Source: Epiperipatus broadwayi (taxonomy: Eukaryota; Onychophora; Udeonychophora; Euonychophora; Peripatidae). From it: DNA of 64,000 nucleotides. Location of the stretch: positions 25,123,053 to 25,187,052 of the forward strand of contig JAQFVV010012394.1 in assembly GCA_028023455.1 (NCBI GenBank). The letters run 5' to 3'. Both the position numbers and the translations under genes were made by a program. Position 1 is the stretch's first letter. Every line of letters begins with the position of its first letter. This document shows, piece by piece, positions 61,801 through 64,000 of the stretch. The notes under the pieces were generated by a model. It did not search any database, was not told the origin of the DNA, and worked only from the letters and a program-made list of their open reading frames with translations.

Positions 61801-63775
61801 TAATCTATAAACCGAAATATAATTTATATTACTTTAAAATTTATTGAAAATATTAATTGAAAGTGTAAAAAAAAAAGTTTTACAAACAATAATCTTTTAA
61901 AATAATACATTTTTGAACGATATACTGCCGTAGGAAAAAAATTAGCTTTTTTTTTAAAAAAAAAAACCCACAGACTTACGTTTTGTTTTATTTACAAAAA
62001 AAAAAAAACCCCACTTTTAGAGTAAATAATTAAAAAAACAGATCGCTTTTTACAAAGTCATACTTTAAAAATACATCGATTCATGAAATGGTGAAATAGA
62101 ATGTAAAATTATTACGTTTGACCGTATATTTAAATAGTTATGACTTCATAAATTTTTCACCCCTGTACATTATAGGCCCTGAATGTTTTAAGTACTATGT
62201 TCATAAACGTTAGCAATGAGGCATTTAGAGGTTGCTGTTTTTACCGTGTGTAACGTGGAGAAACAGCGCCGCGTAGTGGGCTAGAATCTTGGTAGTTTCT
62301 GATAGCAGACGACACATAAGCTAGATGTGTTTACGGCAATCAGCGCCACCTAGGTTCTTGGTAGCAGACGATGCAAGCTGCCAGCTAGCTTGTGGAAGGT
62401 TTCTGTGCATACGCATGGCGAACAGCGCCACCTAGCGGCAGAAATAAGCGGCGTCTGCTTTTGAGGTTCTTGGTAGCAGACGATGTAAGCTGCCAGCTAG
62501 CTTGTGGAAGGTTTCTGTGCGTATGCATGGTGAACAGCGCCACCTAGCAGTAGAAATAAGCGTCGTCTGCTTTTGAGGCCCCTACCCTGTATAATCTGTG
62601 TGAAAACACAGAAACAGCGCCTCTAGCGGCCACATAGCAGGTCGGTTTAAAGTACCCTATTGGTATACCCTATTAAGCAGAATTTCTAATTTCAGAATAA
62701 TCAAATTTAATCAAAAGATCAGATTTACAAAGATTTACCAATGCACCTTGATTAGACCATTCACGAAATGTTTCATGCTATGCTATATCTTACATTATAA
62801 ACTTGAGTCAAATAAATAATATAAAGCAACTCCTTTCACACACAACTAAATCTTATTAAAAATAAAAGATTTTGAAATGTATCAGTTTTTTTTTTTTTAC
62901 TAGTAATTATTTGATTTCGAAAGTAACTCTCCCATTAGTTTCTTTCATAAACTTTTCATAATTAATGCTTAAAACTTAAAAAGAAAAATTAAAAACAATA
63001 AAAGTAGTAATAATTATAAATGCTTTCATGATTTTTGAGTGACCCTGCTAGTAATACATTAAATAAACAAATTGTTTTACTAAAGCTAGGAAGAAAAATA
63101 AAAATACAGTAATAAATATCAATTAATATAACATATTAAAAAAAAAAAAAAACAACTTCCAATGATCTTACATCATTAACAAAATTATCAATACTTTTTA
63201 CTATAAAAAGCAACTTGAAATGCATTGTAGGGGCATATTTTTTTCTATGTCTTCAGAAAATGTCACTTTTATTGATGTTAGATTAATATAATAATGCATA
63301 TATGTTTAAAAGAGTTCAAAGTTTATGCATGTGACAAAAATTAGTGTAAGTAAAAATTAAATATATTTAATCTTTAAAATAAATTCAAGTTATATATCAA
63401 ATATGTTGAAATTTAATTATTTCATGTTTAAGTCATAATTGTCTATGGTTACTTTGCTAATTACATTAATGCTAAGCTTGTTTGAACTGTAATGTTTGAA
63501 ATAATAGCACAATTTTTTATTTCAAACAATCTCTTTTACCATCACTTGTTTATAAACACATAAAAAAAATCTGACACTTTTTTATCAATTAGTTCTATTG
63601 TTAATATATCTTTAAAAAATTAAAAAAAAAATCCATTTAAAGAATAAAAACAAATTTTCACTATTTTGTAATTGTGATTCCTAGATTAACTTACCGAGTG
63701 GTATATCATCTTCATCATCACTGAACTGAGCCTCAGATACTTTATCATTAGTATGATTTGTCACTTCAGCTTCAG
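4782..63775 (-). CDS. INTS3: INTS3, Integrator complex subunit 3, partial gene (12 exons, internal part)
   Basis: INTS3 is a nuclear HEAT-repeat scaffold. It belongs to Integrator, which cleaves snRNA and promoter-proximal nascent transcripts, and to the SOSS complex, where it holds the single-stranded DNA binding protein in the DNA-damage response. Twelve minus-strand exons join in phase to about 337 codons without a stop. Family landmarks appear in order: an acidic linker (EAQFSDDEDD), FRPVKET, LFVLYRNLCQ, KIGYHLLYFLKAS, DDVRLFCYLIPDIY, NMVMFRKDSFLSIL, LEWETFEQYC, AAHNIP and HAEAL. These follow human INTS3 through the linker after the N-terminal domain and most of the C-terminal HEAT domain, which in the family contacts INTS6 and dimerises. 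The N-terminal region is beyond the right edge. The last ~170 residues were not found and are probably beyond the left edge. Introns run from 82 bp to 15.4 kb, and repeats fill the long ones. Confidence 0.95.
5580..8870 (-). pseudogene. degenerate LINE-derived sequence
   Basis: The plus strand is C/T-rich and G-poor, so the minus strand is purine-rich, as in the RTE coding strands elsewhere in the window. Around 6380-6450 the minus strand reads RMHIVKIKMLRSFIFG, resembling the ...ALEMKCLRRILG motif after the reverse transcriptase of RTE/CR1-type LINEs. Around 8290-8330 there is a trace of the RT catalytic-box region. No frame is open for long. Several insertions of different origin are likely. 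Confidence 0.45.
8870..9850 (-). pseudogene. RTE-type LINE reverse transcriptase relic
   Basis: At DNA level it parallels the better copy at 53340-54760. The segments around 8900-9000 match the NSYKHLGQII unit, 9160-9330 match the SPKLFTAVLQEIFCGLKWEA and adjoining region, and 9720-9830 match the part upstream of the RT. Stops and frameshifts are frequent. A 76/88-bp duplication (9423-9586) lies inside it. Confidence 0.7.
9423..9586. repeat. tandem duplication, ~80-bp unit, two copies
   Basis: TAACTCCCTCTATAACAC through TTGGTTAGTTGGGTTCAA occurs twice in a row (9423-9498 and 9499-9586). The second copy has about 11 extra bases (near CTAGACATAAC). Confidence 0.9.
9851..10290. other. AT-rich stretch, nothing recognised
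   Basis: Low-complexity A/T runs, including TATATATA and TTTATT tracts. No frame, palindrome or repeat family could be named. Confidence 0.6.
11136..11244. repeat. 55-bp tandem duplication
   Basis: TATATCTCAGAATATATGAA with GTAGGTAGGGCATAGAGATT is present twice in a row with a few differences. Confidence 0.9.
11783..11886. repeat. 52-bp tandem duplication
   Basis: GCATCTCATTGC through AAGAAAATCAGTC occurs twice in a row with one mismatch, so it is recent. Confidence 0.93.
12099..12165. repeat. 33-bp tandem duplication
   Basis: GCGGGTTGAGATAAAAA through AGGAAACT occurs twice in a row, with one indel and one mismatch. Confidence 0.9.
15332..15445 (-). CDS. INTS3: INTS3 exon 11 of this window
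   Basis: 114 nt, acceptor AATTAG, donor GTAAGA. It encodes ASLEWETFEQYCLWQFIAAH then NIPVEHLLPILPKLEFT. SL(D/E)WETFEQYC and AHNIP are signature strings of INTS3. It leaves one base (G). Confidence 0.96.
15880..16900. repeat. GC-richer unclassified blocks
   Basis: Two blocks (about 15980-16260 and 16500-16890) stand out from the AT-rich surroundings. The first carries CATCCAAAGCAT, ATCCAAAGCATACCATGG and the inverse ATGCTTTGGATG, so it has internal inverted copies and looks transposon-derived. No coding similarity recognised. Confidence 0.35.
18539..18629 (+). repeat. telomere-like degenerate hexamer array
   Basis: About 15 consecutive hexamers of the form AAYCCT / AAACCT / AAAACT. AACCCT (the C-strand of TTAGGG) is among them. 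On the plus strand it reads as NPKTNPKP-type dipeptide repeats, but the flanks give no reason to see a gene. It could be an interstitial telomeric remnant or a simple minisatellite. Confidence 0.75.
18681..18797. repeat. ~50-bp tandem repeat, 2.3 copies
   Basis: Unit with GCCGTAACACAA followed by CCGATAGAAAATTGATAAAA, repeated just after the hexamer array. Confidence 0.85.
19536..19889 (-). pseudogene. Merlin/ISXO2-like transposase N-terminal fragment
   Basis: 117 codons from an ATG at 19889. FLQPKKYILPTQKNCLCGAL resembles the N-terminal zinc-binding part of ISXO2/Merlin (IS1595-group) transposases, with a Cys-x-Cys-Gly pair. GMWFESCRIAFAQAVRLIYY corresponds to their ...G(S/T)WFE.S.L....I..L.Y.W motif. 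The family's DDE catalytic domain should follow, but the frame runs into a poly-Lys AT tract and ends, so the copy is truncated. The name rests on these two motifs only. Confidence 0.5.
20212..20249. repeat. 38-bp hairpin next to a CTCF-like word
   Basis: GTTTACAGGCC and GGCCTTGTAAAC are inverted around a 15-base loop. 31 bases downstream is ACAGCGCCATCGAGTGG, close to the GC-rich motif in the RTE 3' ends. TAGATGGCGCTAG is at about 20537. Confidence 0.6.
22120..22400 (+). repeat. dispersed repeat family A, copy 1
   Basis: Shares TTTGCAATTCA.AAAATA, TTCTAAATCA and GCATC.AAAGG.AGAACATG in the same order with 26310-26600. Diverged. Class not determined. Confidence 0.55.
22830..22980 (-). repeat. 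inverted-repeat family B, minus copy fragment
   Basis: CTCATTGATGAAAAGCATAA, GCTAGAAACTAG and neighbouring words match the 44760-44860 portion of family B in the same orientation. Confidence 0.5.
23437..23512 (-). CDS. INTS3: INTS3 exon 10 of this window
   Basis: 76 nt, acceptor TTTCAG. The donor is GTAAAA, which is weak. It encodes LQDLICQILQGNMVMFRKDS then FLSIL; human has LQELVCHVMMGNLVMFRKDS. It leaves one base, joined to AT of the next exon to give Asn. The 82-bp intron before it is the shortest in the window. Confidence 0.95.
23595..23663 (-). CDS. INTS3: INTS3 exon 9 of this window
   Basis: 69 nt, 23 codons in phase 0, acceptor TTTTAG, donor GTATTT. It encodes FHNIAIGNADLLNLIVSCID then SIQ, matching the human SGELLNMIVAVIDSAQ helix. 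Confidence 0.94.
25070..25300 (+). repeat. inverted-repeat family B, plus copy
   Basis: AAAATCCCTATCTTTAGTA, CTAGTTTCTG and GCCTTTATCAATGAG parallel AAAATCCCTATCTAGTACC, CTAGTTTCTAGC and GGCTTTCATCAGTGAG at 43720-43800. Confidence 0.55.
25390..25560 (+). repeat. inverted-repeat family B, second plus copy
   Basis: Parallels the copy immediately upstream (TTTGCCTTTATCAATGAG, then GTATCCAGTAACTAC and TATCAAGCTAAAAA), more diverged. The two sit in tandem. Confidence 0.5.
25763..25822 (-). CDS. INTS3: INTS3 exon 8 of this window
   Basis: 60 nt, exactly 20 codons, acceptor TTTAAG, donor GTATGT. It encodes ICQLDDVRLFCYLIPDIYSQ; human INTS3 has ACQEDDVRLLCHLTPSIYTE. Only 94 bp of intron separate it from exon 7. 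Confidence 0.95.
25917..26010 (-). CDS. INTS3: INTS3 exon 7 of this window
   Basis: 94 nt, acceptor TTTTAG, donor GTGAGT. It encodes MSAYKDFCKCIETKDLESCL, corresponding to human NLYESFAQATQLGDLHTCL, and ends LLSDLK in phase 0. Confidence 0.94.
26310..26600 (+). repeat. dispersed repeat family A, copy 2
   Basis: Counterpart of 22120-22400, lying in the 1.9-kb intron between INTS3 exons 7 and 6. A shorter related piece may be at about 27240-27320 (CAAAATGAGTCCCATTTAG). Confidence 0.5.
27890..28009 (-). CDS. INTS3: INTS3 exon 6 of this window
   Basis: 120 nt, acceptor TATAG, donor GTAAAT. It encodes NLCQTPEEDPSRQPLLLLI followed by TELFNRQNKIGYHLLYFLKA. The GYHLLY helix is one of the best conserved parts of the family. 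It leaves two bases (AG). Confidence 0.96.
28010..29393 (-). other. INTS3: INTS3 intron 5 of the window, contents
   Basis: 1.4 kb, AT-rich, with one SINE-like unit at 28285-28480 and nothing else that I recognise. Confidence 0.7.
28285..28480 (+). mobile_element. tRNA-derived SINE candidate
   Basis: TTGGTGTAGTGATAGC fits a pol III A box and GTTCCAATTCT, about 45 bases on, fits a diverged B box (GTTCRANNCC). A body of ~100 bp follows, ending in TTATTTATTTATTT, a typical SINE tail. No tRNA fold remains. Confidence 0.55.
29394..29438 (-). CDS. INTS3: INTS3 exon 5 of this window
   Basis: 45 nt, acceptor TAATAG after a long pyrimidine tract, donor GTAATT. It encodes SIEDSIGTPLFVLYR; human INTS3 has SLEESVGKPLYLIFR at this place. 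It is the shortest exon seen and is confirmed by phase on both sides. Confidence 0.93.
29681..30630. mobile_element. pogo/Tigger-like non-autonomous DNA transposon, copy 2
   Basis: Ends CACCTGGGT..TATGCG and GCATAAAACGAGACCCAGGTG, flanked by TA at 29679-29680 and 30631-30632. The right ~320 bp align with 2280-2600 of copy 1 with modest divergence. A LINE-tail piece (30212-30305) is embedded in it. Confidence 0.75.
30212..30305 (+). repeat. LINE 3'-end fragment shared with 44386-44480
   Basis: GCTAACAGGTTTCTCTGGGC and a CACATCGAATC-type end match the sequence just after the LINE C-terminus at 44110-44372. This is therefore a severely 5'-truncated copy inserted in the Tigger-like element. Confidence 0.6.
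31838..32099. mobile_element. 260-bp palindromic element
   Basis: Left arm (TTTTATTTAATTTAAT..CAACCACAATTTTG..CTTGAAATAAAA) and right arm are reverse complements over about 100 bp around a ~65-bp centre. It is shaped like a foldback MITE. No target duplication could be fixed in the AT-rich flanks. Confidence 0.6.
32145..33640. repeat. GC-richer island, probable old LTR or other insertion
   Basis: Blocks with CpGs and balanced composition at 32150-32400 and 33160-33430 stand inside very AT-rich sequence. TGTGACGGTCAGATGATG near 32152 resembles the start of an LTR, but I find no matching end or coding frame. Confidence 0.3.
33512..33626. repeat. ~28-bp minisatellite, about 4 degenerate copies
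   Basis: Repeats of CTTGCAATAGCAAAATCTGA followed by ATG, with variable spacers. Confidence 0.75.
34575..34760. mobile_element. SPIN-like hAT MITE
   Basis: 186 bp. Termini CAGTGGTTCTCAACCT and the inverse (GGTTGAGAGCCACTA). Perfect 8-bp target duplications TTCTAGAT at 34567-34574 and 34761-34768, the hAT hallmark. Internal words GGGTCGCGACCCCTTTGAGG, TTTCACAGGGGTCACCTAAG, CATAACAGTAGCAAAATTA and TTAGGAAGGTTGAGA are those I know from the SPIN / URR1-type hAT non-autonomous elements of vertebrates and a few invertebrates. It is shorter in the middle than the usual ~220 bp element. The transposase source is not here. Confidence 0.88.
35262..35348. repeat. 44-bp tandem duplication
   Basis: AGCTATTATTTGTTAGTC through AGCAAGCATAAAACAAA is present twice in a row, essentially identical. 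Confidence 0.93.
35525..35628 (-). CDS. INTS3: INTS3 exon 4 of this window
   Basis: 104 nt, acceptor TATAG, donor GTAAGT. It begins EEFDQESAATLAAPLSQIL and ends in FPQEIDDE, matching the human EEDFDSEQL to LPEEITEE region at the start of the C-terminal HEAT domain. It leaves two bases (GA). Confidence 0.93.
36450..36570 (+). mobile_element. tRNA-Val-like SINE head
   Basis: A tRNA-shaped unit. ACTGC-CTTACAA-GCAGT forms an anticodon stem-loop with anticodon TAC. GCGGGTTCGCGTCCCGG is a T arm with an intact B box, and TTGGTCAGCGCAAC looks like an A box. It runs straight into GAAAATAAATAAATAAATAA, a SINE tail, and the acceptor stem is poor. It is therefore a retroposed tRNA-like unit rather than a working tRNA gene. 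Confidence 0.6.
36795..36960. mobile_element. 166-bp palindrome of two inverted Penelope-tail-like arms
   Basis: TATTCTTTATTACT...at the left returns as AGTAATAAAGAATA at the right, and the arms pair over ~75 bp. Each arm carries a short hairpin followed by CRAAAC (GATTGCCCCAGCAATC on one strand, GATTTCTGGGGAAATC on the other). This resembles the hairpin-GAAAC motif at 41326-41357 in the Penelope-like element. Confidence 0.55.
37523..37580 (-). CDS. INTS3: INTS3 exon 3 of this window
   Basis: 58 nt, acceptor TTTTAG, donor GTAAGT. It encodes NDNETKCETMEKLVQAIIQD, aligning with the human segment that contains EAQCEVMQEIV. It ends in phase 0. Confidence 0.93.
38666..39588 (+). mobile_element. 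Penelope-like element, RT C-terminus and GIY-YIG endonuclease
   Basis: The reading frame is open from about 38666; 289 codons follow the first Met (38719). NTLDRNIKFTVEREKCNKLS and YLDIMLTKT are the end of the Penelope RT, so most of the RT is missing by 5' truncation. The GIY-YIG endonuclease is intact in the frame: G194-I-Y196, Y212-V-G214, Arg223, His227 and Glu267, ending in RPSLNRDGG. Cysteines between GIY and YVG (C200, C203) are as in other Penelope endonucleases. In the family this enzyme nicks the target for reverse transcription. The coding strand is extremely C-poor. No stop interrupts it, so this copy is young or was recently active. Confidence 0.88.
39589..41400 (+). repeat. C-poor 3' region of the Penelope-like element
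   Basis: The same G/A/T-rich, C-poor plus-strand composition continues for 1.8 kb after the stop, including TATATG/TGTATA-rich runs (40940-41290), and ends soon after a hairpin-GAAAC motif. The composition break near 41400 is taken as the element's 3' end; the exact end and target duplication were not determined. Confidence 0.55.
41326..41357 (+). ncRNA. hammerhead-ribozyme-like motif
   Basis: CTGATGA (41326-41332), one A, a five-pair stem GACTG/CAGTC with loop CTGGA, GAAA (41349-41352), then CTGTA. CUGAUGA, stem II and GAAA are the hammerhead core, and type I hammerheads with a very short helix III are known in Penelope-like elements. Against it: one extra A before stem II and a poor helix I. 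Activity is not shown. Confidence 0.5.
43650..44057 (+). mobile_element. inverted-repeat family B, full MITE-like copy
   Basis: About 410 bp. The left end (CAAACTCTCCATACAGTA..AGTGCAAG..ATTAATAAATGC) and the right end are inverted over ~60 bp. Relatives lie at 22830, 25070, 25390 and 44603, and a single end at about 5255-5310. No coding. Confidence 0.65.
44110..44480 (+). pseudogene. non-LTR retrotransposon C-terminus and 3' UTR
   Basis: The plus strand reads a Cys/His knuckle (RHLLIECRCLKTER), then KLWKNKYEKSDYKESGLLVF and ...YWKWDGEEYG. This is the CxxC..H....C tail seen after the RT in several LINE clades, with at least one stop near its start. The stretch after the stop (from about 44386) recurs at 30212-30305. 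Confidence 0.55.
44603..44940 (-). mobile_element. inverted-repeat family B, copy in opposite orientation
   Basis: Reverse complement of 43650-44000: TACTGTATGGAGAGTTTGCT at its outer end mirrors the left end of the other copy. One terminus is missing. Together with 43650-44057 it makes a 1.3-kb inverted structure enclosing the LINE tail. Confidence 0.65.
45050..47300. repeat. GC-richer island of unknown class
   Basis: Balanced composition with CpGs (notably 45100-45280, 45950-46080 and 46840-47280) inside AT-rich intron. A (CT)n/(TA)n run precedes it at 45033-45080, and a ~35-bp duplication (AACTGGAACC.CAGGCACATG) lies at 46930-46995. Short open stretches exist on both strands but match nothing I know. 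Confidence 0.35.
48103..48244 (-). CDS. INTS3: INTS3 exon 2 of this window
   Basis: 142 nt, acceptor TTTTAG, donor GTAAGTC. It encodes a basic stretch with FRPVKET (human INTS3 has FHPIKET), then SEMIEQLEGDIKNYVIQLQN, the helix that follows the linker. It leaves two bases (AA), completed by T of the next exon to Asn. The intron upstream of it is the longest in the window (15.4 kb) and holds the RTE/Penelope complex. Confidence 0.95.
49270..49350 (+). repeat. Penelope-like 3'-end relic
   Basis: TAGCTTTAA...GCTTGATAGTCAAAACTGTAAG parallels the TAGCTCTGATGAAGACTGCT and CAGTCGAAACTGTAAG tail at 41321-41359, with the stem partly lost. Confidence 0.45.
49616..49885. mobile_element. 270-bp palindromic element
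   Basis: The left arm (AGATGTAATAATATGTTGGA..CATTGAATGTCTAGAA..TTTATTTAAACTTTTCA) is mirrored at 49770-49885. A single-arm relative (TTTATTTAAACTTTTAAATA and flanks) lies at 58575-58690 in the 3' part of the second Penelope-like element, so the palindrome may be made of Penelope tails. Confidence 0.55.
51950..52315 (+). promoter_or_regulatory. five CTCF-like motifs, forward, in the RTE 3' end
   Basis: CCGCTAGGTGGCGCTG at 52029-52044 and 52141-52156. Variants are at 51950-51964 (CCGCTAGAGGCGCTG), 52225-52238 (CCTAGGTGGCACTG) and 52300-52315 (CCACTACGCGGCGCTG). The core fits the animal CTCF consensus CCASYAGRKGGC at 11 of 12 positions. The two best sites belong to ~110-bp tandem units bounded by inverted AGCAGACGATGC / GCATCGTCTGCT. 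Binding is an inference. Confidence 0.5.
53337..53910 (-). repeat. three tandem copies of a ~185-bp RT-thumb segment
   Basis: The segment MKIKIDYDELEEVNSYKHLG through GRNNLILKGN is present three times in a row (53337-53531, 53513-53716, 53698-53910), nearly identical and kept in frame at the joins, where ...NIPMCL runs into FAQNMK. A normal RTE protein has this once. The right copy has two units, the first lacking ~12 bases. Confidence 0.93.
53930..54623 (-). pseudogene. RTE reverse transcriptase domain
   Basis: VPDDWKNAVLILIFKKGDKD then NYRPISLLSVTYKFFTKIV (RT motifs 1-2), EQAGFKSGFSTGDHI, and FGFVDYEKAFESI (motif A). A break near 54240 follows. DSISPKLFTAVLQEIF (motif B) and FADDVVVFA (motif C, catalytic FADD) lie at 54150-53990. 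The catalytic Asp residues are present but on different frames. Confidence 0.85.
54879..55994 (-). pseudogene. RTE endonuclease domain (AP-endonuclease-like)
   Basis: Two open segments meet at a stop near 55655. The first carries VRRKGEETFVLKSEHVLYYK and IQVYAPTSSQSDE, the second MGDFNARIG (catalytic DFN), GNRNERGQRLVEFA, LDYILTNRK and GSDHRLVRCE (catalytic SDH). These are the order and residues of the LINE endonuclease that nicks the target. A few codons are missing around IKW-CEVRRKGE, where the family has an extra DILGL-type stretch. The frame ends near a stop before the RT. Confidence 0.88.
56346..56864. other. spacer between the two RTE copies, nothing recognised
   Basis: About 520 bp of AT-rich sequence separating the 5' end of the left copy from the 5'-truncated right copy. 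Confidence 0.6.
56966..60608 (-). mobile_element. Penelope-like element inserted in the right RTE copy
   Basis: 3.6 kb between direct copies of AAAGTCAACAT (11 bp), so a single insertion event. Read on the minus strand: KGQVPLRSIVNS (60110-60160), FCVRDSKKIVELI and NILVNFDVKNL..LCDEALS (59870-60050) are Penelope RT motifs. A remnant of the catalytic region lies at 59640-59700. CIYEIPCEYGRTYMAE (about 59140-59200) is the GIY-YIG start of the endonuclease, with G of GIY replaced by C. About 2 kb of 3' sequence follows. Frames are broken many times; it is older than the copy at 38666. Confidence 0.8.
59803..60262 (-). pseudogene. Penelope RT fragment, two overlapping frames
   Basis: Residues INKGQVPLRSIVNSENSLYQ in one frame, then LSPLAYKRQFCVRDSKKIVE and FDVKNLITKVLCDEALSNVK in the next. 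They correspond to the K(I/L)HK..PLRPIVS and V(S/N)FDVKSLFTNVP..EAL motifs of Penelope RTs. A frameshift lies near 60080. This is part of the element at 56966-60608. Confidence 0.8.
60880..61242 (+). repeat. two tandem copies of the ~185-bp RT-thumb segment
   Basis: Counterpart of 53337-53910. The first unit lacks the ~12 bases coding SAFG (GGTTGG is followed directly by ATAGAAATAAC); the second is complete. Copy number therefore differs between the two RTE copies. Confidence 0.9.
62264..62629 (-). promoter_or_regulatory. five CTCF-like motifs, reverse, in the right RTE 3' end
   Basis: On the plus strand: CAGCGCCGCGTAGTGG (62264-62279), CAGCGCCACCTAGG (62341-62354), CAGCGCCACCTAGCGG (62423-62438), CAGCGCCACCTAGCAG (62535-62550) and CAGCGCCTCTAGCGG (62615-62629). 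They are the mirror of the left set and therefore point toward it. Binding is an inference. Confidence 0.5.
63695..63775 (-). CDS. INTS3: INTS3 exon 1 of this window (acidic linker)
   Basis: 81 nt. The acceptor reads TTTAG before CTGAAG and the donor is GTAAGT. It encodes the acidic linker, with the residues SEAQFSDDEDDIPLG near its end, comparable to the EAAFSDDEED stretch of vertebrate INTS3. It enters with two bases of a split codon and leaves one base, which the next exon completes to Gly. Confidence 0.92.
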
Positions 63776-64000
63776 CTAAATAAATTAAAAATACAATAAC
63801 TACATATATATAAATTCCAACTATTTCAGACTTAAAAAATTGTTTAATTTAAATAAAATAAAATGATATTTGTACAAGACTGAAAGATTTGAATATAATC
63901 CTATTATTTTTCAAAAAAATATCTCTTGTACATCAACCTTCTACAAGTCTTTTTCCAAAATTGCTCCAACATTTAACTACTCATAACTATCCCCTTTCTT

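Larger units (their letters stand above)
56865..62656 (+). mobile_element. RTE-type LINE, right copy, 5'-truncated and split by an insertion
   Basis: 56865-56965 and 60609-62656 together mirror 54250-51922. It starts inside the RT, contains SPKLFTAVLQEIFCGLKWEA, a decayed FADD box (FSDDVVVFA, with A replaced by S), two of the ~185-bp units (about 60880-61045 and 61048-61242), the same early end of the C-terminus and the same 3' region. AAAGTCAACAT at 56955-56965 and again at 60609-60619 marks the split by the Penelope-like element. Confidence 0.85.
48245..63694 (-). other. INTS3: INTS3 intron 1 of the window, contents
   Basis: 15.4 kb, the largest intron here: a Penelope-tail relic at 49270, a palindrome at 49616, the RTE/RTE inverted pair with a nested Penelope-like element (51922-62656), and otherwise AT-rich sequence. 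48260-49260, 49900-51900 and 62660-63690 show nothing recognised. Confidence 0.7.

Noticed and set aside
1-64000. CRISPR arrays, bacterial operons or rRNA genes
   Set aside because: Nothing of this kind is present; spliced exons and eukaryotic transposons show animal nuclear DNA.

Overview
The window is animal nuclear DNA: very AT-rich, with spliced exons, long introns and many kinds of eukaryotic transposon. The ORFs that are long enough to notice nearly all belong to mobile elements. The real gene is cut into 45-142 nt exons. Twelve exons on the minus strand (63775 down to 4782) have correct splice sites and join without a phase break. They encode about 337 residues of Integrator complex subunit 3 (INTS3, also the scaffold of the SOSS single-stranded-DNA complex). 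The N-terminal third to half lies to the right of the window. The C-terminus lies to the left or in exons I could not recognise. The gene sequence, a Penelope/RTE/Ty3/pogo/hAT repeat mix and the large introns suggest an invertebrate with a sizeable genome, possibly an arthropod such as a chelicerate. The species cannot be fixed from the sequence alone.

Layout, left to right. 1-1056: 3' end of a Ty3/gypsy-type LTR retrotransposon (pol end, polypurine tract, LTR). 1490-2602: pogo/Tigger-like non-autonomous DNA transposon with two small palindromic elements nested in it. 3100-4050: two exon-like blocks of uncertain meaning. 4782-4830: last recognised INTS3 exon. 5580-9850: old LINE debris on the minus strand, the 8870-9850 part clearly RTE-type. 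About 10290-15070: a strand-biased island of decayed coding sequence of unknown origin. 15332-29438: INTS3 exons 11 to 5, with a telomere-like hexamer repeat, a Merlin-like transposase fragment, dispersed palindromic repeats and a tRNA-type SINE in the introns. 29680-34770: a second pogo/Tigger-like copy, a long palindrome, a GC-richer island and a SPIN-like hAT MITE with perfect 8-bp target duplications. 35525-37580: exons 4 and 3. 38666-41400: Penelope-like element with an intact GIY-YIG endonuclease and a hammerhead-like motif in its 3' region. 43646-44940: an inverted-repeat family and a LINE tail. 48103-48244: exon 2. 51922-62656: two RTE LINE copies head to head, 3' ends outward, the right one split by a 3.6-kb Penelope-like insertion. 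63695-63775: exon 1 of this window.

The most distinctive structure is the 10.7-kb RTE/RTE inverted pair in the intron between exons 2 and 1. Each outer arm carries five GC-rich motifs that look like CTCF sites. They are forward in the left arm and reverse in the right arm, the convergent arrangement typical of loop anchors. The same pair carries tandem copies of a ~185-bp reverse-transcriptase segment (three in the left copy, two in the right). Coordinates of diverged repeats are approximate; exon boundaries were read directly from splice signals and reading phase.
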